Below, piece by piece: positions 25,757-35,244 of a stretch of DNA of 64,000 nucleotides (the stretch's first letter is position 1; the number at the start of each line of letters is the position of its first letter). Source of the DNA: G11 sp947167445 (GTDB lineage Bacteria > Bacillota > Clostridia > Lachnospirales > Lachnospiraceae); the NCBI GenBank assembly GCA_947167445.1, contig CAMVID010000014.1:1-64000 (forward strand), written 5' to 3'. Position numbers and translations under genes: made by a program. A model generated the notes under the pieces. That model did not search any database. It was not told where the DNA came from and saw nothing but the letters and a program-made list of their open reading frames with translations.

Positions 25757-26833
25757 CTATGCTGTTTCGTTCATCTTTGCAAGCTTGGCTGCCTGGTCGG
25801 CTGCAATACATGCATCGATTATTTCCTGTATATCCCCGTTCATTATCTTATCAAGCTTATATAAAGTAAGATTGATTCTGTGATCTGTAACTCTTCCCTG
25901 AGGGAAGTTGTAGGTTCTGATCTTCTCAGATCTGTCACCGGTTCCCACCTGGCTTCTTCTAAGTTCTGCTTCCGCATCATGAGCCTTCTGCTGCTCAATG
26001 TCATAAAGCTTAGCCCTAAGGAGAGCGAAAGCCTTGGCCTTGTTCTGCAACTGGCTCTTTTCAGTCTGTGAGTATACCACAATTCCGGTGGGATAATGGG
26101 TAAGTCTCACGGCAGAGTCGGTTGTATTGACACACTGACCACCGTTTCCGGAAGCTCTCATTACATCGATACGAATATCTTTCTCGTCGATAACAACATC
26201 AACGTCTTCAGCCTCAGGCATAACGGCAACCGTAATGGTGGATGTATGAATTCGTCCGCCGGACTCAGTCTCGGGAACACGCTGCACACGGTGAACTCCG
26301 CTTTCATACTTCATCTTGGAATAAGCGCCGTTACCGCTGATCATGAATGTTACTTCCTTCATGCCTCCGATTCCGATCTCGTCACAGCTTACAAGTTCAA
26401 CCTTCCATCTCTGGCTCTCTGCGTAGTGTGTGTACATACGATAGATCTCGGCAGCAAATAAAGCTGACTCATCTCCGCCTGCACCTGCTCTGATTTCCAC
26501 GATAACGTTCTTATCATCGTTAGGGTCCTTGGGAAGAAGGAGAATCTTAAGCTCATCCTCAAGCTCTGCCACTCTCTTCTTGGCATCGCTTAAGGTTTCC
26601 TTGATCATGTCTCTCATTTCTTCGTCAGACTCTTCATCAAGCATCGCAAGTGAGTCTTCAATATCCTGATTGCACTTCTTATATTCTTTATATGCCTCTA
26701 CAATGGGAGTCAGATCGCTCTGCTCCTTCATGAGAGATTTGAATCTCTCCCTGTTGTTTACAACATCAGGCTCGGCAAGTTCCTGTATTATCTCTTCAAA
26801 TCTTCTAAGTAAATCATCTAATTTATCAAACAT
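25757..26833 (-). CDS. prfA: Peptide chain release factor 1
   Basis: RF1 ends translation at UAA and UAG. The 358-residue protein has the PCRF N-terminal domain, the codon-recognition domain, and the catalytic GGQ loop in RASGNGGQCVNTTDSAVRLTH. The usual GAGGQH is GNGGQC here; the GGQ itself is intact. It starts 10 bp after the gene for PrmC, the enzyme that methylates the GGQ glutamine. Confidence 0.97.
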   Translation of the reverse strand: MFDKLDDLLRRFEEIIQELAEPDVVNNRERFKSLMKEQSDLTPIVEAYKEYKKCNQDIEDSLAMLDEESDEEMRDMIKETLSDAKKRVAELEDELKILLLPKDPNDDKNVIVEIRAGAGGDESALFAAEIYRMYTHYAESQRWKVELVSCDEIGIGGMKEVTFMISGNGAYSKMKYESGVHRVQRVPETESGGRIHTSTITVAVMPEAEDVDVVIDEKDIRIDVMRASGNGGQCVNTTDSAVRLTHYPTGIVVYSQTEKSQLQNKAKAFALLRAKLYDIEQQKAHDAEAELRRSQVGTGDRSEKIRTYNFPQGRVTDHRINLTLYKLDKIMNGDIQEIIDACIAADQAAKLAKMNETA

Positions 26834-26843
26834 GGAAATCTCC

Positions 26844-27701
26844 TCATTTCAAAATCGGCATGGTTCCTTTGACAACTCTGTCCATCCCGGCATAGTCCTT
26901 AATAATCTCTACACCGGCAAATCCTTTGTTCTTAAGAAGTTCACTGACCCGCTCTCCCTGATCGTAGCCTATCTCAAAAACCACTGAGCCGCCGGGCTTT
27001 AAAAACTCCTCTAATCTTTCCACTATTCTTTCATAAAACCACAAGCCATCATTTTTGCCATCTAAAGCAATAATCGGCTCATATTTTGAAACCTCCGGCA
27101 TAAGAGTCGGAATAATGTCCGTGGCTATATAGGGAGGGTTTGAAAGGATTAAGTCAAACTTTCCCTCAACTTTATCAAACAAATTGCTTTCCACAAAGGA
27201 ATACCTGGTATCATCTTCCTTATCTTTAAGAATGGCGTCGGCATTTTCTTTTGCAATCTCCAAAGCCTTGGGAGAAATGTCCACTCCCACGCCCTCGCAA
27301 TCATTCGAATAATTAAGAACACTTATAAGAATGCACCCGGAACCTGTGCACATATCAAGAATTCTGTCCCTGTCCATCCGGATTTTCAAGGCTTCTTCAA
27401 CCAGAGTTTCGGTGTCTGCCCGGGGAATCAGAACGTTACTGTTTACCTTAAAATCAAGACCCATAAAAGGAGCGATTTCCGTAATATGCTGAAGGGGAAT
27501 CCTCGCTTCCCTTCTTTCTATCATATTGGTAAAAACCGCATACTCCTCATCTGAAACTTCTCTTTCAGGGTGAGAATAAAGTGTGGCAGCATCAGTACTG
27601 CAAGCCTTTTCCAATAGAAGTCTTGCGTCGAGATTTGCCTCTTCTATTCCCGAAAGAGCAAGTCTTTCTGACCCGGCTTTTATGGCTTCGTCGTAACGCA
27701 T
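26844..27701 (-). CDS. prmC: Release factor glutamine methyltransferase PrmC
   Basis: Methylates the GGQ glutamine of release factors with S-adenosylmethionine. The 285-residue protein has an N-terminal helical bundle, the SAM-binding motif LDMCTGSGCILIS, and the substrate motif SNPPYI. The AGAGGA site lies at the end of yqhQ and the ATG follows that stop directly, so the genes are coupled. Order yqhQ-prmC-prfA is common in clostridia. Confidence 0.95.
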   Translation of the reverse strand: MRYDEAIKAGSERLALSGIEEANLDARLLLEKACSTDAATLYSHPEREVSDEEYAVFTNMIERREARIPLQHITEIAPFMGLDFKVNSNVLIPRADTETLVEEALKIRMDRDRILDMCTGSGCILISVLNYSNDCEGVGVDISPKALEIAKENADAILKDKEDDTRYSFVESNLFDKVEGKFDLILSNPPYIATDIIPTLMPEVSKYEPIIALDGKNDGLWFYERIVERLEEFLKPGGSVVFEIGYDQGERVSELLKNKGFAGVEIIKDYAGMDRVVKGTMPILK

Positions 27702-28724
27702 TTAGGGTTCCTCTGCCTGTAAATCTTCCTCATTTTCATAAGGCTCTTCATATTCCACTGTTTCTTCAGGCTCTTCTTCCACCTCGAAGTTCTCCCTAAG
27801 GAAAGCTCTCCAGTCAAATACAGCCTCTACGGATTTGATTGCAACCTCAATCATCTCCTCATCGGGCTCCTTTGTTGTAATCTTCTGGAACAAAAGACCG
27901 GGAGCGGAAAGGATATTCATGAGAATATTGTCGGTTTTGCCTGCAAGCCTGATAATCTCGTAAGAAATGCCTGCAATTACGGGGATGAGCAAGAGTCTAT
28001 AAATAACCTTTAAAAGCATATTGTCTGTTCTGATAAAGAAGAAAAGAACAATGCTTATAACAAGGATAAACACAATAAAACTTGTGCCGCATCTCTTATG
28101 AAGTCTGGAGCTCTTCTTAACATTGTGTACGTTAAGGTTATGGCCGTGCTCAAGGCAGTTAATGCACTTATGCTCGGCTCCGTGATATCTGTAGAGCCTC
28201 TTAATGTCTTTCATGCAGCTTATAATGCTGACATAGCCCACAAATATAACAATTCGGATAACGCCCTCGATAATTGCCATCAGAGAGTCGTTTCTTATAT
28301 ATGTGGAAATAAAATTGGAAAGGTAGAAAGGCAAAAGGAGGAACAAGCCCACTGCGAGAGCTATGGCAGCCACAGTGGTGAATCCCATGAGGATTCCCTC
28401 TTCCTTTCCTTTGCTGATTTTGTTGATTTCCTTATCTGCTTCGGTTTCCTTCTTGTCCCCTTCCTCGTAGAAAGAAGCTGAATATGACAGCGTCTTCATT
28501 CCGAGAACCAGGGAATTGATAAAGTTAAAAATTCCTCTGAAGAAGGGAATCTTCGAAATTGTTATTCCGTTTCCGACTCCGGTAAAAGCTTCAACATCTA
28601 CAGCAATCTCTCCGTCGGGCTTTCTTACCGCAACGGCATATTTATCTTTATTTTTCATCATGACGCCTTCAAGTACTGCCTGGCCGCCAATTCCTGAAAA
28701 CACTTTTTTCTTTCTTCTGCTCAT
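27702..28724 (-). CDS. yqhQ: DUF1385 membrane protein YqhQ
   Basis: The ATG at 28724 (MSRRKKKVFSGIGGQAVLEGVMM) is chosen; the TTG further upstream overlaps a -10 box (TATAAT, 28755-28760). The 340-residue product matches the DUF1385 family: the conserved GGQAVLEGVMM N-terminus, a cytoplasmic domain, four TM helices (about 110-260) around the conserved RYHGAEHKCINCLEHG motif, and an acidic C-terminal tail. Biochemical function is unknown. It begins the yqhQ-prmC-prfA operon after the rpmE terminator. Confidence 0.92.
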   Translation of the reverse strand: MSRRKKKVFSGIGGQAVLEGVMMKNKDKYAVAVRKPDGEIAVDVEAFTGVGNGITISKIPFFRGIFNFINSLVLGMKTLSYSASFYEEGDKKETEADKEINKISKGKEEGILMGFTTVAAIALAVGLFLLLPFYLSNFISTYIRNDSLMAIIEGVIRIVIFVGYVSIISCMKDIKRLYRYHGAEHKCINCLEHGHNLNVHNVKKSSRLHKRCGTSFIVFILVISIVLFFFIRTDNMLLKVIYRLLLIPVIAGISYEIIRLAGKTDNILMNILSAPGLLFQKITTKEPDEEMIEVAIKSVEAVFDWRAFLRENFEVEEEPEETVEYEEPYENEEDLQAEEP

Positions 28725-28779
28725 TTTAACCACCCTTTTTATATATATTGTGATATTATACAACCTTTTTCGTGAAGTG

Positions 28780-28817
28780 AAAAAAGGTTGAGATTACGAA
28801 AGATAACCTCAACCTTT
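28780..28817 (-). terminator. Terminator after rpmE
   Basis: Minus-strand stem AAAGGTTGAG / CTCAACCTTT around a 15-nt loop, followed by a T-run. The yqhQ -10 box lies 20 bp further on. Confidence 0.88.
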
Positions 28818-28841
28818 GATAACTCATATTCTTGTACAAAA

Positions 28842-29045
28842 CTAGTTAGCTGTACCGTACTTCTTATTGAACTTATCAATACGTCCATCAGTTCTTGCAG
28901 ACTTCTGCTGTCCTGTATAGAATGAGTGGCACTTGGAACAAACCTCTACGTGGATTTCCTTGCTAGTAGAACCTGTTACGAATGTATTGCCACAGTTGCA
29001 AGTAACTGTTGCCTGATAGTACTCAGGATGAATTCCTTCTTTCAT
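28842..29045 (-). CDS. rpmE: 50S ribosomal protein L31
   Basis: The 67-residue protein is the zinc-binding (C+) type of L31: CNC near residue 16 and CSKC near 36 form the zinc site. It begins MKEGIHPEYY as is usual. A GAGG site precedes it. A single-gene unit with its own promoter and terminator. Confidence 0.97.
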   Translation of the reverse strand: MKEGIHPEYYQATVTCNCGNTFVTGSTSKEIHVEVCSKCHSFYTGQQKSARTDGRIDKFNKKYGTAN

Positions 29046-29123
29046 GTTTTCACCTCGCCATATATAGAAAATTATTAGTTATGTTCTCATCCGCTACTGC
29101 CTGCTCACACAAACAGCATGAGT

Positions 29124-29152
29124 ATTGTAGCATGAAAGAAAAACTTGTGCAA
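29124..29152 (-). promoter_or_regulatory. Promoter of rpmE
   Basis: Minus-strand -35 TTGCAC (29147-29152), 17-bp spacer, -10 TACAAT (29124-29129), giving a leader of about 75 nt. Confidence 0.7.
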
Positions 29153-29160
29153 GTACTTTT

Positions 29161-30609
29161 TTAATAGTCGAAGTGAGTCTTGGAAACTCTCATGATAAAC
29201 TCCTGATTGTTTCTTGTATCCTTAATCAGTCTGATAACCTGATTAACGGACTCATCAGGCTTATTACCGCAGAAGGCATTACGAAGCTTGTTCATTGCCT
29301 GCTGTTCTTCGGGAGAAAGGAGAAGGTCCTCTCTTCTGGTGCTTGATTTGGGAATATCGATTGCAGGGAAGATTCTCTTCTCGGAAAGCTTTCTGTCAAG
29401 AACCAGTTCCATGTTACCTGTTCCCTTAAATTCCTCATATACAACATCATCCATACGGCTTCCGGTCTCAACAAGAGCTGTTGCAAGAATTGTAAGGCTT
29501 CCTGCTTCTCTTGTATTACGGGCAGCTCCGTAGAACTTCTTGGGCATGTGAAGGGCCAAAGGATCAAGACCACCTGAAAGGGTACGTCCGCTGGGCGGAA
29601 CAACCAGGTTGTAGGCTCTTGTAAGTCTTGTGATACTGTCAATCAGTACAACGACATCTCTGCCGTGCTCAACAAGTCTCTTACTTCTCTCCATTACCAT
29701 CTCGGAAACTCTCTTGTGATGCTCAGGAAGTTCATCAAAGGTAGAGTAAATAACTTCCACATTTGGACCTGTAATTGCTTCCTTAATATCGGTAACCTCC
29801 TCAGGACGCTCATCAATCAGAAGAATGATAAGGTGAATGTTGGGGTCACTGGCCTTAAGAGATTTGGCAACTTCCTTAAGTATGGTTGTCTTACCTGCCT
29901 TGGGAGGAGATACAATCATTCCTCTCTGTCCTTTACCGATGGGGCTGAACAGATCCATAATCCTCATGGAAATATCGCAGCCGGGTCTTTCAAGCTTAAT
30001 TCTCTTATCGGGGAATGTAGGTGTAAGGTCCTCAAAGTTAGGACGTGACATTACCTTTTCCAAAGGATAGCCATTGACACTCTTAATATATAAAAGTGCC
30101 GAGAACTTCTCATTGGAACTTCTGACCTTGGTGTTACCCACAACAATATCACCGGTTCTTAATCTGCACTTTCTAATCTGTCCGGGAGCAACATAAACAT
30201 CCTCATTACCGGGCATATAATTCTCGCTTCTGATGAAGCCGTATCCGTCAGGCATAACCTCTAAGATACCGTTTGCTTCAATTCCGCTGTCCAGTTCAGG
30301 TGAGTACTCATTTATTCCGGTCTCATCCTTCTCTGCCTCCTCCGTTGCCGCAGGAGCTTTCTTTTTGTTTGTAACCACTACTGTTTTAGGTTCTGCAGGT
30401 TTACCCTGAAACTGCTTTGCAGCTTCCTTTTCATCCTCGGTAGCCTCGTGGCTCTTCAGATCCTCCTCTTTGTCAATCTCATCCTGTCTAAGCATAGCCT
30501 CTACCAAATCCGCTTTCTTCATAGATGAAGATATGGCGATTCCCCTGGCATGACAAAGGTCCTTCAAAACTGCAACTGACAAAGACTCGTATTTTTCTTT
30601 CATTCCCAT
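29161..30609 (-). CDS. rho: Transcription termination factor Rho
   Basis: Hexameric RNA helicase that terminates transcription. The 482-residue protein has the Rho_N helical domain (about 1-45), a charged linker (about 48-105) rich in Glu/Lys/Ala, the cold-shock RNA-binding domain (GILEVMPDGYGFIRSENY), and the RecA-like ATPase with Walker A SPPKAGKTTIL and Walker B LIILLIDERPEEV. The linker is longer than in E. coli Rho, as in many Firmicutes and Actinobacteria. It is immediately upstream of rpmE and divergent from the malic enzyme gene. Confidence 0.97.
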   Translation of the reverse strand: MGMKEKYESLSVAVLKDLCHARGIAISSSMKKADLVEAMLRQDEIDKEEDLKSHEATEDEKEAAKQFQGKPAEPKTVVVTNKKKAPAATEEAEKDETGINEYSPELDSGIEANGILEVMPDGYGFIRSENYMPGNEDVYVAPGQIRKCRLRTGDIVVGNTKVRSSNEKFSALLYIKSVNGYPLEKVMSRPNFEDLTPTFPDKRIKLERPGCDISMRIMDLFSPIGKGQRGMIVSPPKAGKTTILKEVAKSLKASDPNIHLIILLIDERPEEVTDIKEAITGPNVEVIYSTFDELPEHHKRVSEMVMERSKRLVEHGRDVVVLIDSITRLTRAYNLVVPPSGRTLSGGLDPLALHMPKKFYGAARNTREAGSLTILATALVETGSRMDDVVYEEFKGTGNMELVLDRKLSEKRIFPAIDIPKSSTRREDLLLSPEEQQAMNKLRNAFCGNKPDESVNQVIRLIKDTRNNQEFIMRVSKTHFDY

Positions 30610-30817
30610 TTTATCCTCCTATATAAATAAACCAAAATGGAACAACTCGGTGAATCCCGAAGTGAATTAACGATAAACTCTAGTAAAGATATTTCTTTCT
30701 TGAAGTTGTACAGTCGTTATTATAATATAAAAAAAAATAATAATCTACATCTTTTTTATATTTAAGAAATAATTTATAATTTATCACAGTAAAAAATACA
30801 GATGAAGGCGGTCTAAC

Positions 30818-31975
30818 ATGGATAATTCAGAATTGGCTTTAAAGTTACACGAAGAATGGAAAGGCAAAATTGAGACAGTTGCCAAGTCCAAGGTTAAATC
30901 AAGAGAGGATCTTGCCCTTGCATACACTCCCGGCGTAGCCGAGCCTTGCAAGGTCATTGCAAAGGACAAGGAAGCTGCTTACAAATACACCATCAAGTCC
31001 AACACTATCGCTGTTGTTTCTGACGGAAGCGCAGTTTTGGGCCTCGGAAACATCGGACCTTATGCCGCTATGCCCGTAATGGAAGGCAAAGCTGTTCTCT
31101 TTAAAGAATTCGGCGGTGTAAACGCTGTTCCCATTTGTCTTGACACACAGGATACAGAGGAAATCATCAAAGCTGTAACCTATCTTGCCCCCGGATTCGG
31201 CGGTATCAACCTGGAGGATATCTCCGCTCCCAGATGTTTCGAAATAGAAACAAGACTTAAAGAGATTCTGGATATCCCTGTTTTTCATGATGATCAGCAC
31301 GGAACTGCCATTGTTGTTCTCGCAGGTATCATCAACGCTTTAAAGATAGTCAAGAAGGAAAAGGAAGCATGCAAAATTGTTGTAAACGGTGCCGGAGCTG
31401 CCGGAATCGCCATAACAAAGCTTCTTTTAAACTATGGATTTAAGAACATTCTCCTCTGTGACCGTACAGGTATCATCTACAGAGGTCGCGAAGGATTAAA
31501 CTGGGCAAAAGAAGAAATTGCCAATACCACAAACCCCGGCAACGAAAAGGGTGACCTTGCCGCAGGTCTTGTGGGAGCCGACATTTTTATCGGTGTTTCC
31601 GCTCCCGGTGTAGTTACTGCCGATATGGTTAAGACCATGAACAAGGATGCCATTATTTTTGCAATGGCTAATCCCGTTCCCGAAATTATGCCCGACGTAG
31701 CCAAGGCTGCAGGCGCAAGAATTATCGGTACCGGTCGCAGCGATTTCCCCAACCAGATTAACAACGTGGTTGCATTCCCCGGTATTTTCAAAGGTGCTTT
31801 GGAAGGACGTGCGAGACAGATTACCGAGGAGATGAAGATGGCTGCCGCTCTTGCAATCGCTTCACTTGTTTCAGATGATGAATTAAACGAAGACAACATT
31901 ATGCCCGAGCCCTTTAATCCCAAAGTTGCTGAGGCTGTATCCGAAGCAGTTAAAGCAAAGATTGTCAGAGGTTAA
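30818..31975 (+). CDS. NAD(P)-dependent malic enzyme
   Basis: Oxidative decarboxylation of malate to pyruvate with reduction of NAD(P)+. The 385-residue protein is the short bacterial type: N-terminal malic domain with YTPGVAEPC, the catalytic Lys/Asp region (VLGLGNIGP, FKEFGGVNAVPICLDT, FHDDQHGTAIV) and a Rossmann domain (VVNGAGAAGIAI). Cofactor preference cannot be decided. An AAGGCGG site precedes the ATG; a TATAAT near 30775 in the AT-rich 208-bp gap with rho is a likely -10 box. It is followed by a DUF4364 gene 2 bp on. Confidence 0.95.
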   Translation: MDNSELALKLHEEWKGKIETVAKSKVKSREDLALAYTPGVAEPCKVIAKDKEAAYKYTIKSNTIAVVSDGSAVLGLGNIGPYAAMPVMEGKAVLFKEFGGVNAVPICLDTQDTEEIIKAVTYLAPGFGGINLEDISAPRCFEIETRLKEILDIPVFHDDQHGTAIVVLAGIINALKIVKKEKEACKIVVNGAGAAGIAITKLLLNYGFKNILLCDRTGIIYRGREGLNWAKEEIANTTNPGNEKGDLAAGLVGADIFIGVSAPGVVTADMVKTMNKDAIIFAMANPVPEIMPDVAKAAGARIIGTGRSDFPNQINNVVAFPGIFKGALEGRARQITEEMKMAAALAIASLVSDDELNEDNIMPEPFNPKVAEAVSEAVKAKIVRG

Positions 31976-31977
31976 AG

Positions 31978-32502
31978 ATGGCTTCCAAACCCGCAGCACT
32001 AGATACATTATATAAACTAATTGTCCTTTATATGCTTAATAAGGCCGAAGAGCCTTTGACAAAGGTTCAGATAAGCGATTTCATCCAGGATAACAATCTT
32101 ACGGATTACCTTACAGTCCAGACCACCTTCAGTGAACTGATTGAAGATAATCTGGTGGAGTCCACCGCCTCAGGCAAGAGAACCTATTTGTCCATAACTC
32201 CCGAAGGGAGACAGACCGTCTCCTTCTTCGAGAAAAGGATTAATAAGGATATCCGAAATGATATCATTAATTATCTGAACACCAATGCCATTACCATCAG
32301 AGATGAAAACTCCGTAAAGGGCAGTTATTATAAGACCACCACGGGCCACTACGAATCAAGTCTCGTGGTAAGAGAAAGGAACGAAGACATTGTGAAAATC
32401 ACCCTCTCCGTTCCCGATGAAGCCACAGCCAAATCAATTTGTGATAACTGGGCCGAGAAAAGCTCTGAAATATACTCAAATATAGTAAAGAACTTATTTT
32501 AG
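31978..32502 (+). CDS. DUF4364 family protein
   Basis: The 174-residue product matches the DUF4364 family of clostridia: a winged helix-turn-helix at the N-terminus (about 10-80, LYKLIVLYMLNKAEEPLTKVQISDF and LVESTASGKRTYLSITPEG) and a small alpha/beta C-terminal domain. It is probably a PadR/MarR-like DNA-binding regulator, but no target is known. The gene begins 2 bp after the malic enzyme stop, so the two are one operon. Its TAG stop lies at the outer edge of a palindromic repeat. Confidence 0.85.
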   Translation: MASKPAALDTLYKLIVLYMLNKAEEPLTKVQISDFIQDNNLTDYLTVQTTFSELIEDNLVESTASGKRTYLSITPEGRQTVSFFEKRINKDIRNDIINYLNTNAITIRDENSVKGSYYKTTTGHYESSLVVRERNEDIVKITLSVPDEATAKSICDNWAEKSSEIYSNIVKNLF

Positions 32503-32535
32503 GTGCAGAATGGGGACAGGCCCCATTCTGCACCT
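32501..32535. repeat. GGGGACAG-core palindromic repeat, also a bidirectional 3' end
   Basis: Perfect 15-bp stems AGGTGCAGAATGGGG (32501-32515) and CCCCATTCTGCACCT (32521-32535) with loop ACAGG. The first and last bases complete the TAG stop codons of the convergent DUF4364 gene and rarA. Related copies lie at 38080-38146. It probably also acts as a terminator, though without a clear U-run. Confidence 0.85.
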
Positions 32536-33862
32536 ACTCTTCCGCCTCTTTCTTCAGCTTCTTGAAATGCTCTCTTATCTTCACTTCATAACCGTTTCCG
32601 CTGGGCTTATAAAACTCCTTGCCGTCAAGTTCATAGGGAAGATACTGCTGTTTCACATAATTGTTCTTATAATCATGTGCGTATTTATACCCTGTTCCGC
32701 GTCCCAATTTCTCACTTCCTTTGTAATGTGCATCCTGAAGATGTGGCGGAATCGGAAGATTTCCGCTTCTTTGAACCTCATCATTTGCGTCAAAAATCGC
32801 CATGCAGGCAGCGTTACTCTTTGGAGCACAGGCAATGTAAGAGGCTGCCTGACTAAGAATAATCTGAGATTCAGGCATTCCGACTCTCTCAACCGCCTGG
32901 GCTGCGCTGGTAGCCACCACCAAAGCCATGGGATCCGCATTTCCAACATCCTCGCTGGCACAAATCATCATCCTTCTTGCAATAAACTTAACATCCTCTC
33001 CTGCCAGAAGCATCCTTGACAGATAATATACCGCAGCGTCGGGATCGGACCCTCTCATACTCTTAATGAAGGCAGAAATGGTGTCATAATGATTGTCACC
33101 ATTCTTGTCGTAGCTCATCTTTTTACGCTGAATACATTCCTGAGCCACATCCAAAGTAATATGTATAATTCCATCTTCCGATCTGTCTGTGGTAGTAACG
33201 CCAATCTCTATGGCGTTAAGGGCATGTCTTGCATCCCCTCCGGACAGATCAGCCAAAAACTCCAAAGCCTCATCGCTTATGTCAGCCTTAAAGGATCCAA
33301 GCCCCTTCTCACTGTCATAAACCGCTCTCTTAATGAGTTCCTTAATATCATCCTTCTCCAGAGGCTTAAGTTCAAAGATAATGGACCTTGAAAGCAAAGC
33401 GCCGTTAACCTCAAAATATGGGTTCTCCGTTGTGGCGCCTATGAGGGTAATGGTTCCGTCTTCAACAAAGGGAAGCAAATAGTCCTGCTGACCCTTGTTA
33501 AATCTGTGTATCTCATCAATGAAAAGAATTGTCTTCTTTCCGTACATTCCAAGAGTTTCCTTGGCCTTGTTAACCACATCCTCCATATCCTTCTTGCCGG
33601 CTATGGTGGCGTTAATCTGAGTAAACTCAGACTGGGTGGTGTTGGCAATAACCTTGGCTATGGTAGTCTTTCCCGTTCCGGGAGGGCCATAGAGAATAAT
33701 GGAGCTAAGCTTATCGGCTTTAATTGCGCGATATAAAAGCTTATCCTTCCCAAGGATATGCTGCTGTCCAACCACCTCGTCAATGGTCGTGGGACGAAGT
33801 CTCGCGGCCAAAGGTGTCTCGTTCTTTGTATTTAAGCTTCTTGAATACTCAAATAAATCCAT
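32534..33862 (-). CDS. rarA: Replication-associated recombination protein A (RarA/MgsA)
   Basis: AAA+ ATPase related to clamp loaders that acts at stalled replication forks. The 442-residue protein has Walker A LYGPPGTGKTTIA, Walker B LFIDEIHRF, sensor 1 GATTENP, arginine-finger region LSGGDARHALNA, and the C-terminal tetramerisation domain ending in the clamp-loader-like PHLQDAHYKGSEKLGRGTGYKYAHD. The start overlaps the stop of the RACo-like gene (TGATG), so the two are coupled. Confidence 0.96.
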   Translation of the reverse strand: MDLFEYSRSLNTKNETPLAARLRPTTIDEVVGQQHILGKDKLLYRAIKADKLSSIILYGPPGTGKTTIAKVIANTTQSEFTQINATIAGKKDMEDVVNKAKETLGMYGKKTILFIDEIHRFNKGQQDYLLPFVEDGTITLIGATTENPYFEVNGALLSRSIIFELKPLEKDDIKELIKRAVYDSEKGLGSFKADISDEALEFLADLSGGDARHALNAIEIGVTTTDRSEDGIIHITLDVAQECIQRKKMSYDKNGDNHYDTISAFIKSMRGSDPDAAVYYLSRMLLAGEDVKFIARRMMICASEDVGNADPMALVVATSAAQAVERVGMPESQIILSQAASYIACAPKSNAACMAIFDANDEVQRSGNLPIPPHLQDAHYKGSEKLGRGTGYKYAHDYKNNYVKQQYLPYELDGKEFYKPSGNGYEVKIREHFKKLKKEAEE

Positions 33863-35244
33863 CAGAAATCTACCTGTCTCATAAATAAATCGTCAAATCC
33901 TTCTTCCAATGCAGATTCAATGGGCACAAAGGATTCTCTGAAATCTTTCAGTTCTTTTTCTACTTTATCATAAATCAGGCTTCCACGCAAACATGTGTTC
34001 CCGGATGCGTAAGTCTTCTCTTTCAGTTCCTTTGGAATAAGCCCAATCGACGCCGCATCATCCACATTCAGATAAAATCCAAATCCCCCGGCTATGGACA
34101 CGTTAGTTATATCTTTATAATCAAATCCCGATTTCTTCAAAAGGATTTGTATTCCCGTAGCTACCGCCGCTTTTGCCAGCTGAATATCCCGTATGTCCTT
34201 TTGGGTAATGGGGGCGCTTTCATCAAGAAGGAGCCCGGTTCTGTCAACTTTGCCTTCTTTCAGAAGAACTGCCAAGGCAGATATTCCCTCACTTCCCACT
34301 CCTGCATCTGTGGAAAAAGCACTGCCTGCTGCGCAGGCCGTACAATAAATTTTCTCCCCTGTACAAAGGGCCAGCTCTGCGTTGGTTCCAAGATCCACAA
34401 ACAGCCGGCCTTTGCTCTTGGAATTTACGGGAAGAATGCCTTCACTTATGAGGCCGGCAGATATATCGGCACCCACAAAGGCCGAAATTCCCGGAAGCAA
34501 AGTAAAAGTCACATCCTTATATGTAATCTTTCTTTCATCCAAAAATACCGGTGTAAAGGGATAGGCTCCAAGTCCGCTTGCGTCTTCTCCCGCAAGCACA
34601 TGAAGCATTATGGTATTTCCGCCTATATAAACGGGAACATCCTTTAGTGTCGCCCCGTCGGACACTTCCTTCAGGCCTTCGTACAGGAACTCACACAGCT
34701 CATTAGATATAACATCCCTGCCAAGTCTCTTTGCGGCATCAATCCTTGATATCACATCCGAGCCGTATTTAATCTGAGGATTGTCCGCTTTATAAAGTCT
34801 CTCCTTCTTTTGCTTTGAATCCCAGTAGCTAAATGCCACCGTTGAAGTCCCAAGATCTATGGCTACAACGTCTCTTTCAGGCATAAGGCTCTCTTCTATT
34901 GCCTTCGATTTGGTTACTATTTCCGTTTTGTTTCCAAATAAGATACTTACCCTGGCAGAGGGCTTTGGATTGGTTCTGCAGGCCAGCCTTACTCCATCTC
35001 TAAGTTCATCCGGAGTAAGAAGTTTTCTTTCTATGGCATCGGGCAAAGGGGCGTTTGACTCAAATCTGACCTTACATCTGCCACACTTGGCTCCATAATT
35101 TCCGCCGCAGATGGAGAAAGAATATCCGTTATCCTTAAGGTAATCCCGCACACACGCAAAAAAGGGCAGCCCTCCGTCATAAACGAAGGGAACACCCTTT
35201 TTAGAATTCCTGTCTGAATTGTTGTTATACGAATTTGTTGGCAT
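33862..35244 (-). CDS. RACo-like protein: [2Fe-2S] ferredoxin domain plus DUF4445 ASKHA domain
   Basis: Proteins of this build (RACo, RamA-like) reductively activate corrinoid proteins with ATP. The ATG at 35244 (MPTNSYNN) or the one three codons upstream is likely; both overlap the end of the DUF4250 gene. The roughly 460-residue product has a ferredoxin-like segment with Cys46, Cys54, Cys57 and Cys89 and a large C-terminal ASKHA ATPase domain (VAIDLGTSTVAFSYW, GNTIMLHVLAGED, FVDLGTNAELAL, SIAGGFGFYLN). Cys spacing is C-x7-C-x2-C, two residues longer than in most plant-type sites. No corrinoid protein or methyltransferase is nearby, so its substrate is open. Confidence 0.85.
   Translation of the reverse strand: MPTNSYNNNSDRNSKKGVPFVYDGGLPFFACVRDYLKDNGYSFSICGGNYGAKCGRCKVRFESNAPLPDAIERKLLTPDELRDGVRLACRTNPKPSARVSILFGNKTEIVTKSKAIEESLMPERDVVAIDLGTSTVAFSYWDSKQKKERLYKADNPQIKYGSDVISRIDAAKRLGRDVISNELCEFLYEGLKEVSDGATLKDVPVYIGGNTIMLHVLAGEDASGLGAYPFTPVFLDERKITYKDVTFTLLPGISAFVGADISAGLISEGILPVNSKSKGRLFVDLGTNAELALCTGEKIYCTACAAGSAFSTDAGVGSEGISALAVLLKEGKVDRTGLLLDESAPITQKDIRDIQLAKAAVATGIQILLKKSGFDYKDITNVSIAGGFGFYLNVDDAASIGLIPKELKEKTYASGNTCLRGSLIYDKVEKELKDFRESFVPIESALEEGFDDLFMRQVDF

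Noticed and set aside
32510..33019. 169-codon plus-strand frame after the DUF4364 gene
   Set aside because: Opposite rarA, starts inside the palindromic repeat, no ribosome site.
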